Of a stretch of 64,000 nucleotides of DNA, positions 9,167-17,436 are shown one piece after another; the first letter of the stretch is position 1; the number at the start of each line of letters is the position of its first letter. Position numbers and translations under genes: made by a program. Source of the stretch: Rariglobus hedericola (lineage in GTDB: Bacteria > Verrucomicrobiota > Verrucomicrobiia > Opitutales > Opitutaceae). A model generated the notes under the pieces. That model had not been told where the DNA came from and did not search any database. It worked only from the letters and a program-made list of their open reading frames with translations. The stretch spans positions 496,001 to 560,000 of the forward strand of contig NZ_VMBG01000002.1 in the NCBI RefSeq assembly GCF_007559335.1, in the 5' to 3' direction.

Positions 9167-9191
9167 CCACCTCTGCGGAGGTGGTTTTTTT
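9167..9191 (+). terminator. Rho-independent terminator of tRNA-Val
   Basis: CCACCTC (9167-9173) pairs perfectly with GAGGTGG (9178-9184) across a 4-nt loop and is followed by seven T residues. It begins 13 bases after the CCA end of the tRNA. Confidence 0.85.
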
Positions 9192-9253
9192 GTAAACGGT
9201 GATCGGCGACTTGTGGTCGAGGTGGGGCTGTGGTTCATCGAAGTATAACCAAG

Positions 9254-10009
9254 ATGTTTGCACGTGCTTCACGTCCCTGGGTGTTTTCGTCCCTGCTCCA
9301 TGCATCCGTGGCGGGCGTGGTGTTGCTGTGGATCTGGTGGGCGCAGCGCGATGCAGAGCCGGAGCCGCTCGTGATTTTTCAAGTGCCGCCGTCGACATCG
9401 GTTTCGGATTCTACGGCGATGCCCAATGGGGCGCCGACTACGTTGGGGGTAAGCTTTACGCCGGTGCCGGTGGTGGTGCGGCCTGCGCCGCCGCCGTCGG
9501 TTCCGGATGTGGCTGAAACGAGCGTGACGCCTTCACGTCCCGAGGTCCGCACTCACGCGACACCGGCACGACCGCAAAATCGCCCGACGACGCTCACCGA
9601 GCACATGCGTCAGCATCCGCGATCTGCGGTTGTCGCGCGGCCAGCACCGGTGGCTCCATCGTCCGCCCGAATCAATCTGGATGAAGTCCTGGCGACGGAT
9701 GCTGCGAGTCGGAGTGCACCGCCGGCGGTCGATGCGGCGCAGGTGGATTCCTATCTCCAGCGGCTGCTCGGCAAGTTGCGCACGGCGCATGAGAAACCGG
9801 CGGGGTTGGGCGAGGGTTTACAGGTGCGCGTGGAGTTTATGCTCAAGGCCGATGGCGCGATTGGTGATGTGCGGATTCTTAAAACCTCGGGCAACCCCGA
9901 GTTTGATGCCTCGGTGCTAGCGGCGTTTCGCCGGTTGCGTGATCTCGGTGTTCCCCCGGCGGGCTCGGCGGGCATCAATCAAGTGACGTTTCGCACGCAG
10001 GTGGATTGA
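9254..10009 (+). CDS. TonB-family energy transducer protein
   Basis: A 251-residue protein. One N-terminal transmembrane helix (FSSLLHASVAGVVLLWIWW, about residues 11-29) is followed by a long Pro/Val/Ala-rich periplasmic spacer and a C-terminal TonB domain. That domain shows the family pattern LQVRVEFMLKADGAIGDVRILKTSG, then FDASVLAAFRRL (quoted in parts). It should transmit proton-motive force from an ExbB/ExbD complex to outer-membrane receptors. The window's ExbB/ExbD genes lie 38 kb away in a different operon, so the partner is uncertain. I use ATG 9254; an upstream GTG at 9230 adds eight residues. The gene is monocistronic. Confidence 0.82.
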   Translation: MFARASRPWVFSSLLHASVAGVVLLWIWWAQRDAEPEPLVIFQVPPSTSVSDSTAMPNGAPTTLGVSFTPVPVVVRPAPPPSVPDVAETSVTPSRPEVRTHATPARPQNRPTTLTEHMRQHPRSAVVARPAPVAPSSARINLDEVLATDAASRSAPPAVDAAQVDSYLQRLLGKLRTAHEKPAGLGEGLQVRVEFMLKADGAIGDVRILKTSGNPEFDASVLAAFRRLRDLGVPPAGSAGINQVTFRTQVD

Positions 10010-10173
10010 ATGAGTCGCAGCAAGGTTGTTGATGCGGGAGGGCCTTTTTTACGTAGCGACGAACAAAAGCAGCCGCTTCGTTTCAAAAAGAGTGCCCGGT
10101 GGGTAGCTAAAACGACTCAAGCGCAGTATTTATTGCCTTCTCAGAAACCGAACTCGTCCACACGCATCGATCT

Positions 10174-11256
10174 ATGTCCTCCAAGCCCGCATCTTATTCC
10201 GCCAAAGCTTACTCCGTTTCCAGCGCGACCGCGCCGTTCAAGCCCGACACCATCCAACGCCGCGAGCCCGGCGACCTCGATGTGCAGATCGAGATTCTCT
10301 TCTGCGGCGTCTGCCACTCCGACCTTCATTTCTCGCGCAACGAATGGAGTAGCGCCATGCCCGCGTCGTATCCGTGCGTGCCCGGCCACGAGATCGTCGG
10401 CCGCGTGACCAAGGTCGGCCCCAAGGTCACCAAGATGAAAGCCGGCGACCTCGCGGGCGTGGGTTGCATGGTGGGCGCGGATCTCGCCAACTGTCCGTTC
10501 TGCAAAGCGGGCAAAGAGCAGTATTCGCCCACGCAGATCGGCACCTACGGCGGCACCGAGCCGGTGCTCGGCACACCCACGCAGGGCGGCTACTCGGAGA
10601 GCATCGTGGTCAATGAACACTTCGCGTTGCGCGTTCCGACCAACCTCCCGCTGGCGGCAGTCGCACCGCTGCTCTGCGCCGGCATCACGACCTATTCACC
10701 GCTGCGCTATTGGAAAGTCGGCCCGGGCAAAAAGGTCGGCATCGTGGGCATCGGCGGACTCGGTCACATGGGTGTGAAATTCGCCCGCGCGCTGGGAGCG
10801 CATGTCGTGGTGTTCACCACCTCGAACGGCAAAAAAGACGACGCCATCCGTCTCGGTGCGCACGAAGTCGTGATCTCCAAGAATGCCGACGAGATGAAGG
10901 CCCACGCCGGCTCCTTCGACTTCATCCTCGATTGCGTCTCCGCCGATCACGACATCAACGCCTACCTCGCGCTGCTCGCGCCCGAGGGAAATCTCACGCT
11001 CGTCGGCGCGCCCGAAAAACCACTGGCGGTGGCCGCATTCTCGTTGTTGATGGGACGCAAGAGCCTTTCGGGTTCGCCGATTGGCAGCATCGCGGAAACG
11101 CAGGAGATGCTCGATTTCTGCGGCGAGCACAACATCACCGCCGACGTCGAAATCATCCCGATCCAGAAGATCAACGAAGCCTACGACCGCCTGCTCAAAG
11201 GCGATGTGAAATACCGCTTCTCGATCGACATGGCGTCCCTCAAAAACGAGAGCTGA
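10174..11256 (+). CDS. Zinc-dependent alcohol dehydrogenase, YahK/cinnamyl type
   Basis: A 360-residue medium-chain dehydrogenase that should reduce aldehydes with NADPH. The catalytic zinc ligands are visible: C47 (in CGVCHSD), H72-E73 (PGHEIVG) and C168 (LLCAGITTYSPL). The Rossmann motif is VGIVGIGGLGHMGVKFA. Compared with YahK, the structural zinc loop keeps only C107 and C110 of its four cysteines; the first is L104 and the last S118. The structural zinc is therefore probably lost. The flanking genes are unrelated and convergent or distant, so it is likely a stand-alone detoxification enzyme. Start: ATG at 10174, the only one that gives a standard N-terminus. Confidence 0.88.
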   Translation: MSSKPASYSAKAYSVSSATAPFKPDTIQRREPGDLDVQIEILFCGVCHSDLHFSRNEWSSAMPASYPCVPGHEIVGRVTKVGPKVTKMKAGDLAGVGCMVGADLANCPFCKAGKEQYSPTQIGTYGGTEPVLGTPTQGGYSESIVVNEHFALRVPTNLPLAAVAPLLCAGITTYSPLRYWKVGPGKKVGIVGIGGLGHMGVKFARALGAHVVVFTTSNGKKDDAIRLGAHEVVISKNADEMKAHAGSFDFILDCVSADHDINAYLALLAPEGNLTLVGAPEKPLAVAAFSLLMGRKSLSGSPIGSIAETQEMLDFCGEHNITADVEIIPIQKINEAYDRLLKGDVKYRFSIDMASLKNES

Positions 11257-11300
11257 TCGGCTTACCTCCTGCCTTCTGACCGCTTTGCCTCTGGCGAGGA

Positions 11301-11780
11301 TCAGGATGCGCCGCGCGCCAACGCAGATTGCGCCAGTTGCAGGCGCATCTGCTCGACGCGCCGGTGCTGCTGATGAGCCCGGCGGATGAGTGTGGGGTAA
11401 TGCAGACCGCCGAGCCGCGGGTCATTTACGGAAGCCAGCGCCGTCCACAGCGCGGCTTTTCCGAAAATGCCAAGACAGAGCGCCTCCAGCGTTTCAAACG
11501 CGCCGAGGTCGTTGGATTTTCTGCTGCGAAGTTTCAGGCGGCTTAATTTTTCCATCACTCGCGCCGTCCACTTTTTGAAGCCGGCCGAGCGAGTCTCCAC
11601 CCGTGACGCCAGTTGCTTCAGTTGTTGGTGATCCTCCTCGATCTCCACGAGGAGCTCGGCCGCAAATTCACCGAGAGGATCATGCCGCCGGGCATCGCTA
11701 AATCTCTTTAGCATATCGATGGCGAGCGCCGCGCCCGCAAGATGATCGTGCAAGTAGATTTGGAGAGAGTCTTTCTTCAC
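11301..11780 (-). CDS. Conserved helical protein of unknown function, ferritin/hemerythrin-like bundle
   Basis: About 159 residues from a GTG at 11780 (KKDSLQIYLHDHLAGAALAIDML); the frame continues upstream to an ATG at 11849, adding 23 residues that look unrelated. The sequence is almost wholly helical, with the pattern YLHDHLAG, then LLVEIEEDHQQLKQLASRV, FKKWTARVMEKLSRLKL, and LEALCLGIFGKAALWTAL. I know this as a widespread uncharacterised protein of bacteria and predict a four-helix bundle. The His/Glu pairs could bind a metal, but I do not see a proven ligand set. It is convergent with the dehydrogenase and divergent from the DUF72 gene. Confidence 0.65.
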   Translation of the reverse strand: MKKDSLQIYLHDHLAGAALAIDMLKRFSDARRHDPLGEFAAELLVEIEEDHQQLKQLASRVETRSAGFKKWTARVMEKLSRLKLRSRKSNDLGAFETLEALCLGIFGKAALWTALASVNDPRLGGLHYPTLIRRAHQQHRRVEQMRLQLAQSALARGAS

Positions 11781-11938
11781 AACATGCTGAGATTTGTCTG
11801 TTGATTGTAGACATTTTCCGCCCGTCCGTAATCGGGTCGACCCACGCATGCGGCATAGGGAAAAACTTTCAGCGGCCGGTAAAAACGCCGATGGGCTGAA
11901 GCGGGTTCCTTTCCCTTTTTTCGCCTGTCTGGGTATTC

Positions 11939-12688
11939 ATGGCGTCGCCCAAACCTGTTGAATCTCACATCGGCTGCTCGGGTTGGTATTACTGGCATTG
12001 GAAAAAGACGTTTTATCCCGAGGAGCTTCCGACCCACCGGTGGTTCAAGCATTACACCGGTGTTTTCAAGACGGTGGAACTCAACGCTCCGTTTTATCGC
12101 TGGCCCAAGCCGGCCACGGTCAAGAATTGGCGGCGCAACGCGTCTCCGGATTTTCGCTATGCGATAAAGGTCAACCAGACGATCACCCACGAGAAGCGGA
12201 TGATCGGGACCAAGAAACTCGTGCGGGAATTCTACACCATCGCAGAGACCTTGGGGAAAAAGATGGGCTGTTTCCTTTTTCAGTTTCCACCCAGTTACCG
12301 TTACACGCCGTCGCGTTTGAAGACCTTGGTGACGCAGCTGGATTCGGCCTTTCGCAACGCCATCGAATTCCGACACAAAAGCTGGTGGCGAAAATCGGTG
12401 TATCGCGCCTTTGAGAAAGCCGGCCTGATTTTTTGTTCGGTCAGCGGACCACGTCTGCCGGAGGAATTGGTAAAGACTTCGGATATCCTTTATATCCGGT
12501 TTCACGGAAGGCCGAAATGGTATCGTCACGATTACTCTGACGCGGAGCTGTCGAAGTGGGCCGACAAGATCCGGGGCAGCGGAGCGCGCGAGGTGTGGAT
12601 TTTCTTCAACAACGACCGTGATGGCTATGCCATCAAGAATGCGTTGAGGATGGAAAAGCTTTTGCTGCGTAAACGAGGCAGAGTTTGA
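11939..12688 (+). CDS. DUF72 family protein (YecE-like)
   Basis: A 249-residue protein of the DUF72/YecE family, which has a TIM-barrel fold and no settled function. Signature segments are HIGCSGWYYWHWK near the N-terminus, ELNAPFYRWP, DFRYAIKVNQTITH, FLFQFPPSYRY, and YIRFHGRPKWYRHDYS near the C-terminus, ending in VWIFFNND. The length fits the family. It is divergently transcribed from the helical protein gene, with about 160 bases between the starts that must hold both promoters. Confidence 0.85.
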   Translation: MASPKPVESHIGCSGWYYWHWKKTFYPEELPTHRWFKHYTGVFKTVELNAPFYRWPKPATVKNWRRNASPDFRYAIKVNQTITHEKRMIGTKKLVREFYTIAETLGKKMGCFLFQFPPSYRYTPSRLKTLVTQLDSAFRNAIEFRHKSWWRKSVYRAFEKAGLIFCSVSGPRLPEELVKTSDILYIRFHGRPKWYRHDYSDAELSKWADKIRGSGAREVWIFFNNDRDGYAIKNALRMEKLLLRKRGRV

Positions 12689-12825
12689 AGGCGTCGGGAA
12701 GTGCGTTGAGTCAAGTTGTGTCGTTGGTGGCACACCCGCTGGCGCTTATGGCCCAGCGTGGCCGCGGCTTGTATCGTTTGCCCTAGGTAAACACCCCGTT
12801 GTGAAGTGGTCCGGTGTGTGCGAAG

Positions 12826-15417
12826 ATGAATTATATGGATTCTAATCAACTCACCCAGATGTCCCGCCAGGCCGTGACCGACGCCCAAGCCGAGGCGCGT
12901 CGTCGCAGTCACAATGAGGTGGAGACCTGGCATCTGCTCCACGCCTTGCTCGCGCAGGAGAACGGCATCGTGCCCGCGCTCGTCGAGAAGCTCGGGCTTA
13001 CCACCAGCGCCCTGCAACTCGCCGCCGAGCGCGAACTCGACCGCCTGCCCAAAGTCTCCGGCAGCGTGGACACATCGAAAGTTTACGTCACCCAGTCGGT
13101 CAACGAAGTCCTCACCCGCGCCGAGGCCGAAGCCAAATCGCTCAAAGATGATTTCGTTTCCGTCGAACATCTTTTCCTCGGTCTGCTCGACGTCGCGAAA
13201 CCCGACGCGCTTAAAAACTATTTCAAATCCTTCGGCATCGAGCGCACGAAAGTCCTCAAGTCCCTCAAAGATCTCCGCGGCGCACAACGCGTCACCACCG
13301 ACAATCCCGAGACGACCTACGCCGCGCTGACCAAATACGGCATCGACCTCGTCGAGCTCGCGAAGAAGGGCAAAATGGATCCCGTCATCGGCCGCGACGA
13401 CGAGATCCGCCGCACCGTGCGCATCCTTTCGCGCAAAACCAAAAACAACCCCGTCCTCATCGGCGAACCCGGCGTCGGCAAGACCGCCATCGTCGAGGGT
13501 CTCGCGCAGCGCATCGTGCGCGGCGACGTGCCCGAGGGCCTCAAGGACAAGACGATCTTCTCCCTCGACATGGGCGCGCTCGTCGCCGGCGCGAAATACC
13601 GCGGCGAATTCGAAGAGCGCCTCAAGGCCGTGCTCAACGAAGTGAAGCAGGCCGATGGCCGCATCATTCTCTTTATCGACGAACTCCACACCATCGTCGG
13701 CGCCGGCAAGAGCGACGGCGCGATGGACGCCGGCAATCTCCTCAAGCCCATGCTCGCGCGCGGCGAACTCCACTGTATCGGCGCGACCACGCTCGACGAA
13801 TACCGCCAGCACATCGAGAAAGACGCCGCGCTCGAGCGCCGTTTCCAGCCCGTCATGGTTGAGCCGCCGTCCGTTGAAGACGCGATCTCCATCCTGCGCG
13901 GCATCCGTGAACGTTTCGAACTTCACCACGGTGTGCGCATCCAAGACAACGCGCTTGTCGCCGCCGTGACGCTATCCAACCGCTACATCAGCGACCGATT
14001 CCTGCCCGACAAGGCAATCGACCTCATGGACGAAGCCTGCGCGATGATCCGCACCGAGATGGACTCGGCTCCGCAGGAACTCGACGCGCTCCAGCGCCGC
14101 GTGCTCCAACTCGAAATCGAGGAAGCCGCGCTCAAGCTCGAGAAAGACGACGCCTCCAAGCATCGCCTCGAATCCTTGCGCAAAGAACTCGCTGACGCCC
14201 GTTCGCAAGCCGCCGGCCTGAAGGCGAAGTGGGACAAAGAAAAAGACTCCGTCAACGCCGTGCGCGCCGTGCGCGAGCAACTCGACGCCGCGCGTATCGA
14301 GTTGGAAAAAGCCGAGCGCAACTACGACCTCAACAAGCTGGCCGAACTCCGCCACGGCAAGATCCCGCAGCTCGAAGCCGAGCTGAAGAAATCCGAGACC
14401 ACCGCTGCAAAGACTGAACTCTTCAAGGAAGAGGTGTCCGCGGAAGAGATTGCCGAAATCGTTTCCAAATGGAGCGGCGTGCCGGTGACGCGTTTTGTCG
14501 AAGGCGAAAAGGAAAAACTCCTTCGCCTTGGCGAGGTGCTGCATGAGCGCGTGATCGGCCAGGACGAAGCGGTGACGCTTGCGACCGACGCCATCCTGCG
14601 CGCCCGCGCCGGTATCAAAGACCCGCGCCGCCCCGTCGGCAGTTTCCTGTTCCTCGGCCCGACGGGTGTCGGCAAAACCGAACTCGCGAAGACGCTGGCC
14701 GAGACGCTCTTCGACAGCGAAGCCGCGCTCGTGCGCATCGACATGTCCGAATACATGGAGAAGCACAGCGTCTCTCGTCTGGTCGGCGCGCCTCCCGGCT
14801 ACATTGGTTACGACGAAGGCGGCCAGCTCACCGAAGCTGTGCGTCGCAAGCCCTACGCCGTGATCCTGTTCGACGAAATCGAGAAGGCGCATCCGGATGT
14901 GTTCAACATCCTGCTGCAAGTGCTCGACGACGGACGCATCACCGATTCGCAGGGCCGCACCATCGATTTCAAAAACACGGTGATCATCCTCACGTCGAAC
15001 CTCGGTTCGCGTTACCTGATCGAAGGTGTCACCACCGACGTGATTCCGGAAAGCGTGCGCGAGTCGGTCATGGCCGAAGTGCGCAAGGCGTTCCGCCCGG
15101 AGTTCCTCAACCGCATCGACGAGACGATCCTCTTCAAGCCGCTCACGCTCGAAGAAATCACCCGCATCGTGGATCTGTTGCTGGCCGATTTGAACAAGCG
15201 CCTGCTCGATCGCCGCGTCACCGTGATGCTCGACAAAACGGCCAAGGCTTGGGTCGGCGAGAAAGGCTACGATCCGGTTTACGGAGCGCGTCCGCTCAAG
15301 CGTTTCCTACAACGCCAGATCGAGACGAAGCTCGCCCGCGCCCTCATCGGCGGCGAAGTGAAGGACGGCGCCGAAGTCACCTTCAAGGTGCAGGGCGACG
15401 AGCTGGTTATCGCGTAA
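12826..15417 (+). CDS. clpB: ClpB protein disaggregase
   Basis: An 863-residue Hsp100 ATPase that, with DnaK, rescues proteins from aggregates in the cytoplasm. It has an N domain (about 1-150), a first AAA+ module with Walker A GEPGVGKT (K219), a coiled-coil middle domain (about 400-525), and a second AAA+ module with Walker A GPTGVGKT (K617). The length matches E. coli ClpB (857). I chose ATG 12826, which gives the [16 protein letters not shown] start; a GTG at 12814 adds four residues. It is monocistronic and convergent with a PEP-CTERM gene. I see no obvious heat-shock promoter in the 137 bases upstream. Confidence 0.96.
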   Translation: MNYMDSNQLTQMSRQAVTDAQAEARRRSHNEVETWHLLHALLAQENGIVPALVEKLGLTTSALQLAAERELDRLPKVSGSVDTSKVYVTQSVNEVLTRAEAEAKSLKDDFVSVEHLFLGLLDVAKPDALKNYFKSFGIERTKVLKSLKDLRGAQRVTTDNPETTYAALTKYGIDLVELAKKGKMDPVIGRDDEIRRTVRILSRKTKNNPVLIGEPGVGKTAIVEGLAQRIVRGDVPEGLKDKTIFSLDMGALVAGAKYRGEFEERLKAVLNEVKQADGRIILFIDELHTIVGAGKSDGAMDAGNLLKPMLARGELHCIGATTLDEYRQHIEKDAALERRFQPVMVEPPSVEDAISILRGIRERFELHHGVRIQDNALVAAVTLSNRYISDRFLPDKAIDLMDEACAMIRTEMDSAPQELDALQRRVLQLEIEEAALKLEKDDASKHRLESLRKELADARSQAAGLKAKWDKEKDSVNAVRAVREQLDAARIELEKAERNYDLNKLAELRHGKIPQLEAELKKSETTAAKTELFKEEVSAEEIAEIVSKWSGVPVTRFVEGEKEKLLRLGEVLHERVIGQDEAVTLATDAILRARAGIKDPRRPVGSFLFLGPTGVGKTELAKTLAETLFDSEAALVRIDMSEYMEKHSVSRLVGAPPGYIGYDEGGQLTEAVRRKPYAVILFDEIEKAHPDVFNILLQVLDDGRITDSQGRTIDFKNTVIILTSNLGSRYLIEGVTTDVIPESVRESVMAEVRKAFRPEFLNRIDETILFKPLTLEEITRIVDLLLADLNKRLLDRRVTVMLDKTAKAWVGEKGYDPVYGARPLKRFLQRQIETKLARALIGGEVKDGAEVTFKVQGDELVIA

Positions 15418-15424
15418 TAACGTT

Positions 15425-15461
15425 CGTGCCTGAGTGAACCGAGACGGATTGCTCAGGCACG
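15425..15461. terminator. Probable bidirectional terminator between clpB and a PEP-CTERM gene
   Basis: CGTGCCTGAG (15425-15434) pairs with CTCAGGCACG (15452-15461), a perfect 10-bp stem with a 17-nt loop. It starts 8 bases after the clpB stop, and its right arm overlaps the stop codon of the reverse-strand gene. Neither side has a clear T run, so it may be a weak or processing hairpin. Confidence 0.5.
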
Positions 15462-16226
15462 CTTGCGGCGCGTGCACAGAGCGAGGCCGAGCACTCCAGC
15501 ACCGCCGATCAACGCGTAGGTGGAGGGCTCGGGAATGGCAGTCACGGAAAAGTTATCCATGCGCACGGTTTCTTGCGAATTTACGCCCATGCGGAAGCCT
15601 ACGATGGTGTTGGAGACGCTTAAAGGAGTGGTCTCGGTGTAGGTGCCGAAGGTGCCGAGAACAGTGCCGCCCGTGGTGAGAATCGATCCGGTAAATGAAA
15701 TGGACGAGCCTGTGTTGAGCACGTCCAGATTGAGCGTGTAATACGTGGTGTTGGACCAAGTCGCGGGTCCTCCAAGGGTGAACGTCTGGAGGGAGTTTAC
15801 CTGGGTGCCGATGGCACCGGTGGTGGCGCTGGTGCCTTCGAAGACACGGAAGTCGGCGGTGTTGGCACCGGTGAAGCGGAAGACCGCCGTGTAGCCATTG
15901 TTCGTCCCGATATTGGTTAAAAATCCAAAACTCGAAGAGGTGGCCGTAAATGCCCCGTTGAAGGCGACATCCGCCTTGAGGGTGTAGCTGGTGCCGGCCG
16001 CCGCTGAGTTCAAAATTGAATACCCTGAGTTGGTAGCGGCGTCGAATTTTGCCACGTGGTTACCGTAGGGACTCGTGTTGCTCCATGCTATCGATGTGCC
16101 CGGAGTGAAACCAGCGGTGAAGTTGCTGGTGTAATCAGCGGCTGTATCGAACGTGTAGGTCGCAGCCGTGAGCGAGGAGGTGACGACACTGGCAAGGGCG
16201 AGCAGGAGGCAGGAGTAGAGTTTCAT
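15453..16226 (-). CDS. PEP-CTERM protein, LamG-like beta sandwich
   Basis: A 257-residue exported protein with a signal peptide (MKLYSCLLLALASVVTSSLTAA) and a beta-rich body. The C-terminus is AIPEPSTYALIG, a hydrophobic helix and RRKRA, the exosortase sorting signal. The segment GFLTNIGTNNGYTAVFRF, then ADFRVFEG, is closely paralleled in the 37766-38578 protein (GFITNITGGVGYLAVFRL, ADFRIFKG). The two are paralogues, probably concanavalin-like sandwiches that may bind sugar. The gene is divergent from a LacI regulator 83 bases away, which suggests control by that protein. Confidence 0.82.
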   Translation of the reverse strand: MKLYSCLLLALASVVTSSLTAATYTFDTAADYTSNFTAGFTPGTSIAWSNTSPYGNHVAKFDAATNSGYSILNSAAAGTSYTLKADVAFNGAFTATSSSFGFLTNIGTNNGYTAVFRFTGANTADFRVFEGTSATTGAIGTQVNSLQTFTLGGPATWSNTTYYTLNLDVLNTGSSISFTGSILTTGGTVLGTFGTYTETTPLSVSNTIVGFRMGVNSQETVRMDNFSVTAIPEPSTYALIGGAGVLGLALCTRRKRA

Positions 16227-16308
16227 GGGGGGAGTAAACCTTGGTTAAACCGACGCAACGGGGCTTCACGCTCGACCTCAACGAACGCGATTGTTTAACT
16301 GTTGAACG

Positions 16309-17313
16309 ATGCCTCGGCCCACCATGCGTCAACTCGCGCGCGAACTTGGAATTTCCGCGGCGACCGTGTCGCTCGCGCTGCGTTCCGACTCCCGCATCAC
16401 GCCCGAAACCACCGCACGGGTGAAGTCGCTGGCGGCGAGCCGCGGTTATCACGCCGACCCGGTGGTCGCCGAGGGCATGTCGCGGGCGCGCCGGCATGAT
16501 TTTTATCGGGAGACCATCGGATGGTTCCTGGATGTATCGCCGCAAGCGCAGCCGTGGTTGGGAGACTTGTTTTCATCCGCGGGCGAACGCGGGCGGATGT
16601 TGGGATACCAGATCGAGTTTTTCACGGTGGATTTTGAGGACAAGGCGGCGTTGAGGAGGACTGCGCGGATGTGCCGGGCGCGTGGTATTCGCGGCCTGCT
16701 GTTGGGACCGCTGGAGCATGCGCTGGTTGATCCCGTGCTGCCATGGGGCGACTTCAGTTGGGTGACGATTGGGCAAAGCCTGGTCTCGCCGGCGTTGCAT
16801 CGGGTGGGGCGTGATTACGACAAAGACATCAGCTTTGCCTTGTCGCGGCTGCGGGCGCAGGGCTGGTGTCGGCCGGGATTTGTGGATGACAACACCATGC
16901 ACCATCTGATGGGACTGCCGTTGTTGCGGGCGGCACTGGTTCACTATCACCGCGCTGAGGATAAGATGTCGGACGCTTATTATACGGCGAAACTGGATCG
17001 GCCCGCGGATTTCGCGCGTTGGTTGAAACGCAACCGGCCGGATTCACTGGTGTTGGGCAAATCGTTTGAAGAACGCGCGGTGGAATTGCACCGGTTGGTC
17101 GCGCACCTGCCTCAAGTGGAGTTATCGCCGCCCGACGGAACGGTGTGCACCCAGGCGCGATTCGTTCGTGATTATGCGAGCATGGGGCATTCGGCGATGA
17201 CGCTGCTGCACCGTTTGCTGGCCGATGGAGAAAAGGGAATACCGCGCAACGAGCAGACGATCGTGGTGAGCTCGGCCTGGCAGGAGCCTGGGCCTGCGGA
17301 GCTGCCGGGCTAA
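16309..17313 (+). CDS. LacI-family transcriptional regulator
   Basis: A 334-residue DNA-binding protein. The N-terminal helix-turn-helix is MRQLARELGISAATVSLALR, followed by the hinge-helix region RVKSLAASRGY. The rest is a periplasmic-binding-protein-like sensor domain ending in the VVVSSAW strand. Its effector is probably a sugar. It is divergently transcribed from the PEP-CTERM gene at 15453-16226; the 82-base gap contains near-palindromic GTTTAAC/GTTGAAC elements just before the start codon that could be its operator. That assignment is a guess. The start is the first ATG of the open frame. Confidence 0.88.
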   Translation: MPRPTMRQLARELGISAATVSLALRSDSRITPETTARVKSLAASRGYHADPVVAEGMSRARRHDFYRETIGWFLDVSPQAQPWLGDLFSSAGERGRMLGYQIEFFTVDFEDKAALRRTARMCRARGIRGLLLGPLEHALVDPVLPWGDFSWVTIGQSLVSPALHRVGRDYDKDISFALSRLRAQGWCRPGFVDDNTMHHLMGLPLLRAALVHYHRAEDKMSDAYYTAKLDRPADFARWLKRNRPDSLVLGKSFEERAVELHRLVAHLPQVELSPPDGTVCTQARFVRDYASMGHSAMTLLHRLLADGEKGIPRNEQTIVVSSAWQEPGPAELPG

Positions 17314-17436
17314 AAACGGTAAAACATTGTAAAAGCCTGACGAGGTTCGGTTTTTGGGGTTGCAGGATAAGACGTTGAGGAGTGCCCTTTGCTTTGTCTC
17401 GCTTTCGCACCCCGCCGGTTAACAACCCCTTACCTC

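Noticed and set aside
10010-10408. A forward frame beginning right after the TonB stop
   Set aside because: It runs into the dehydrogenase gene in the wrong frame and becomes Pro/Ser/Arg-rich there, as expected for a shadow frame.
12625-13944. A 439-codon reverse-strand frame opposite clpB
   Set aside because: It is antisense to the highly conserved ClpB N-terminal half and has no domain of its own.
16227-16308. A defined LacI operator in the divergent gap
   Set aside because: GTTTAAC and GTTGAAC elements are present, but they do not form a clean palindrome with the central CG usual for LacI operators, so I list it only as a possibility.
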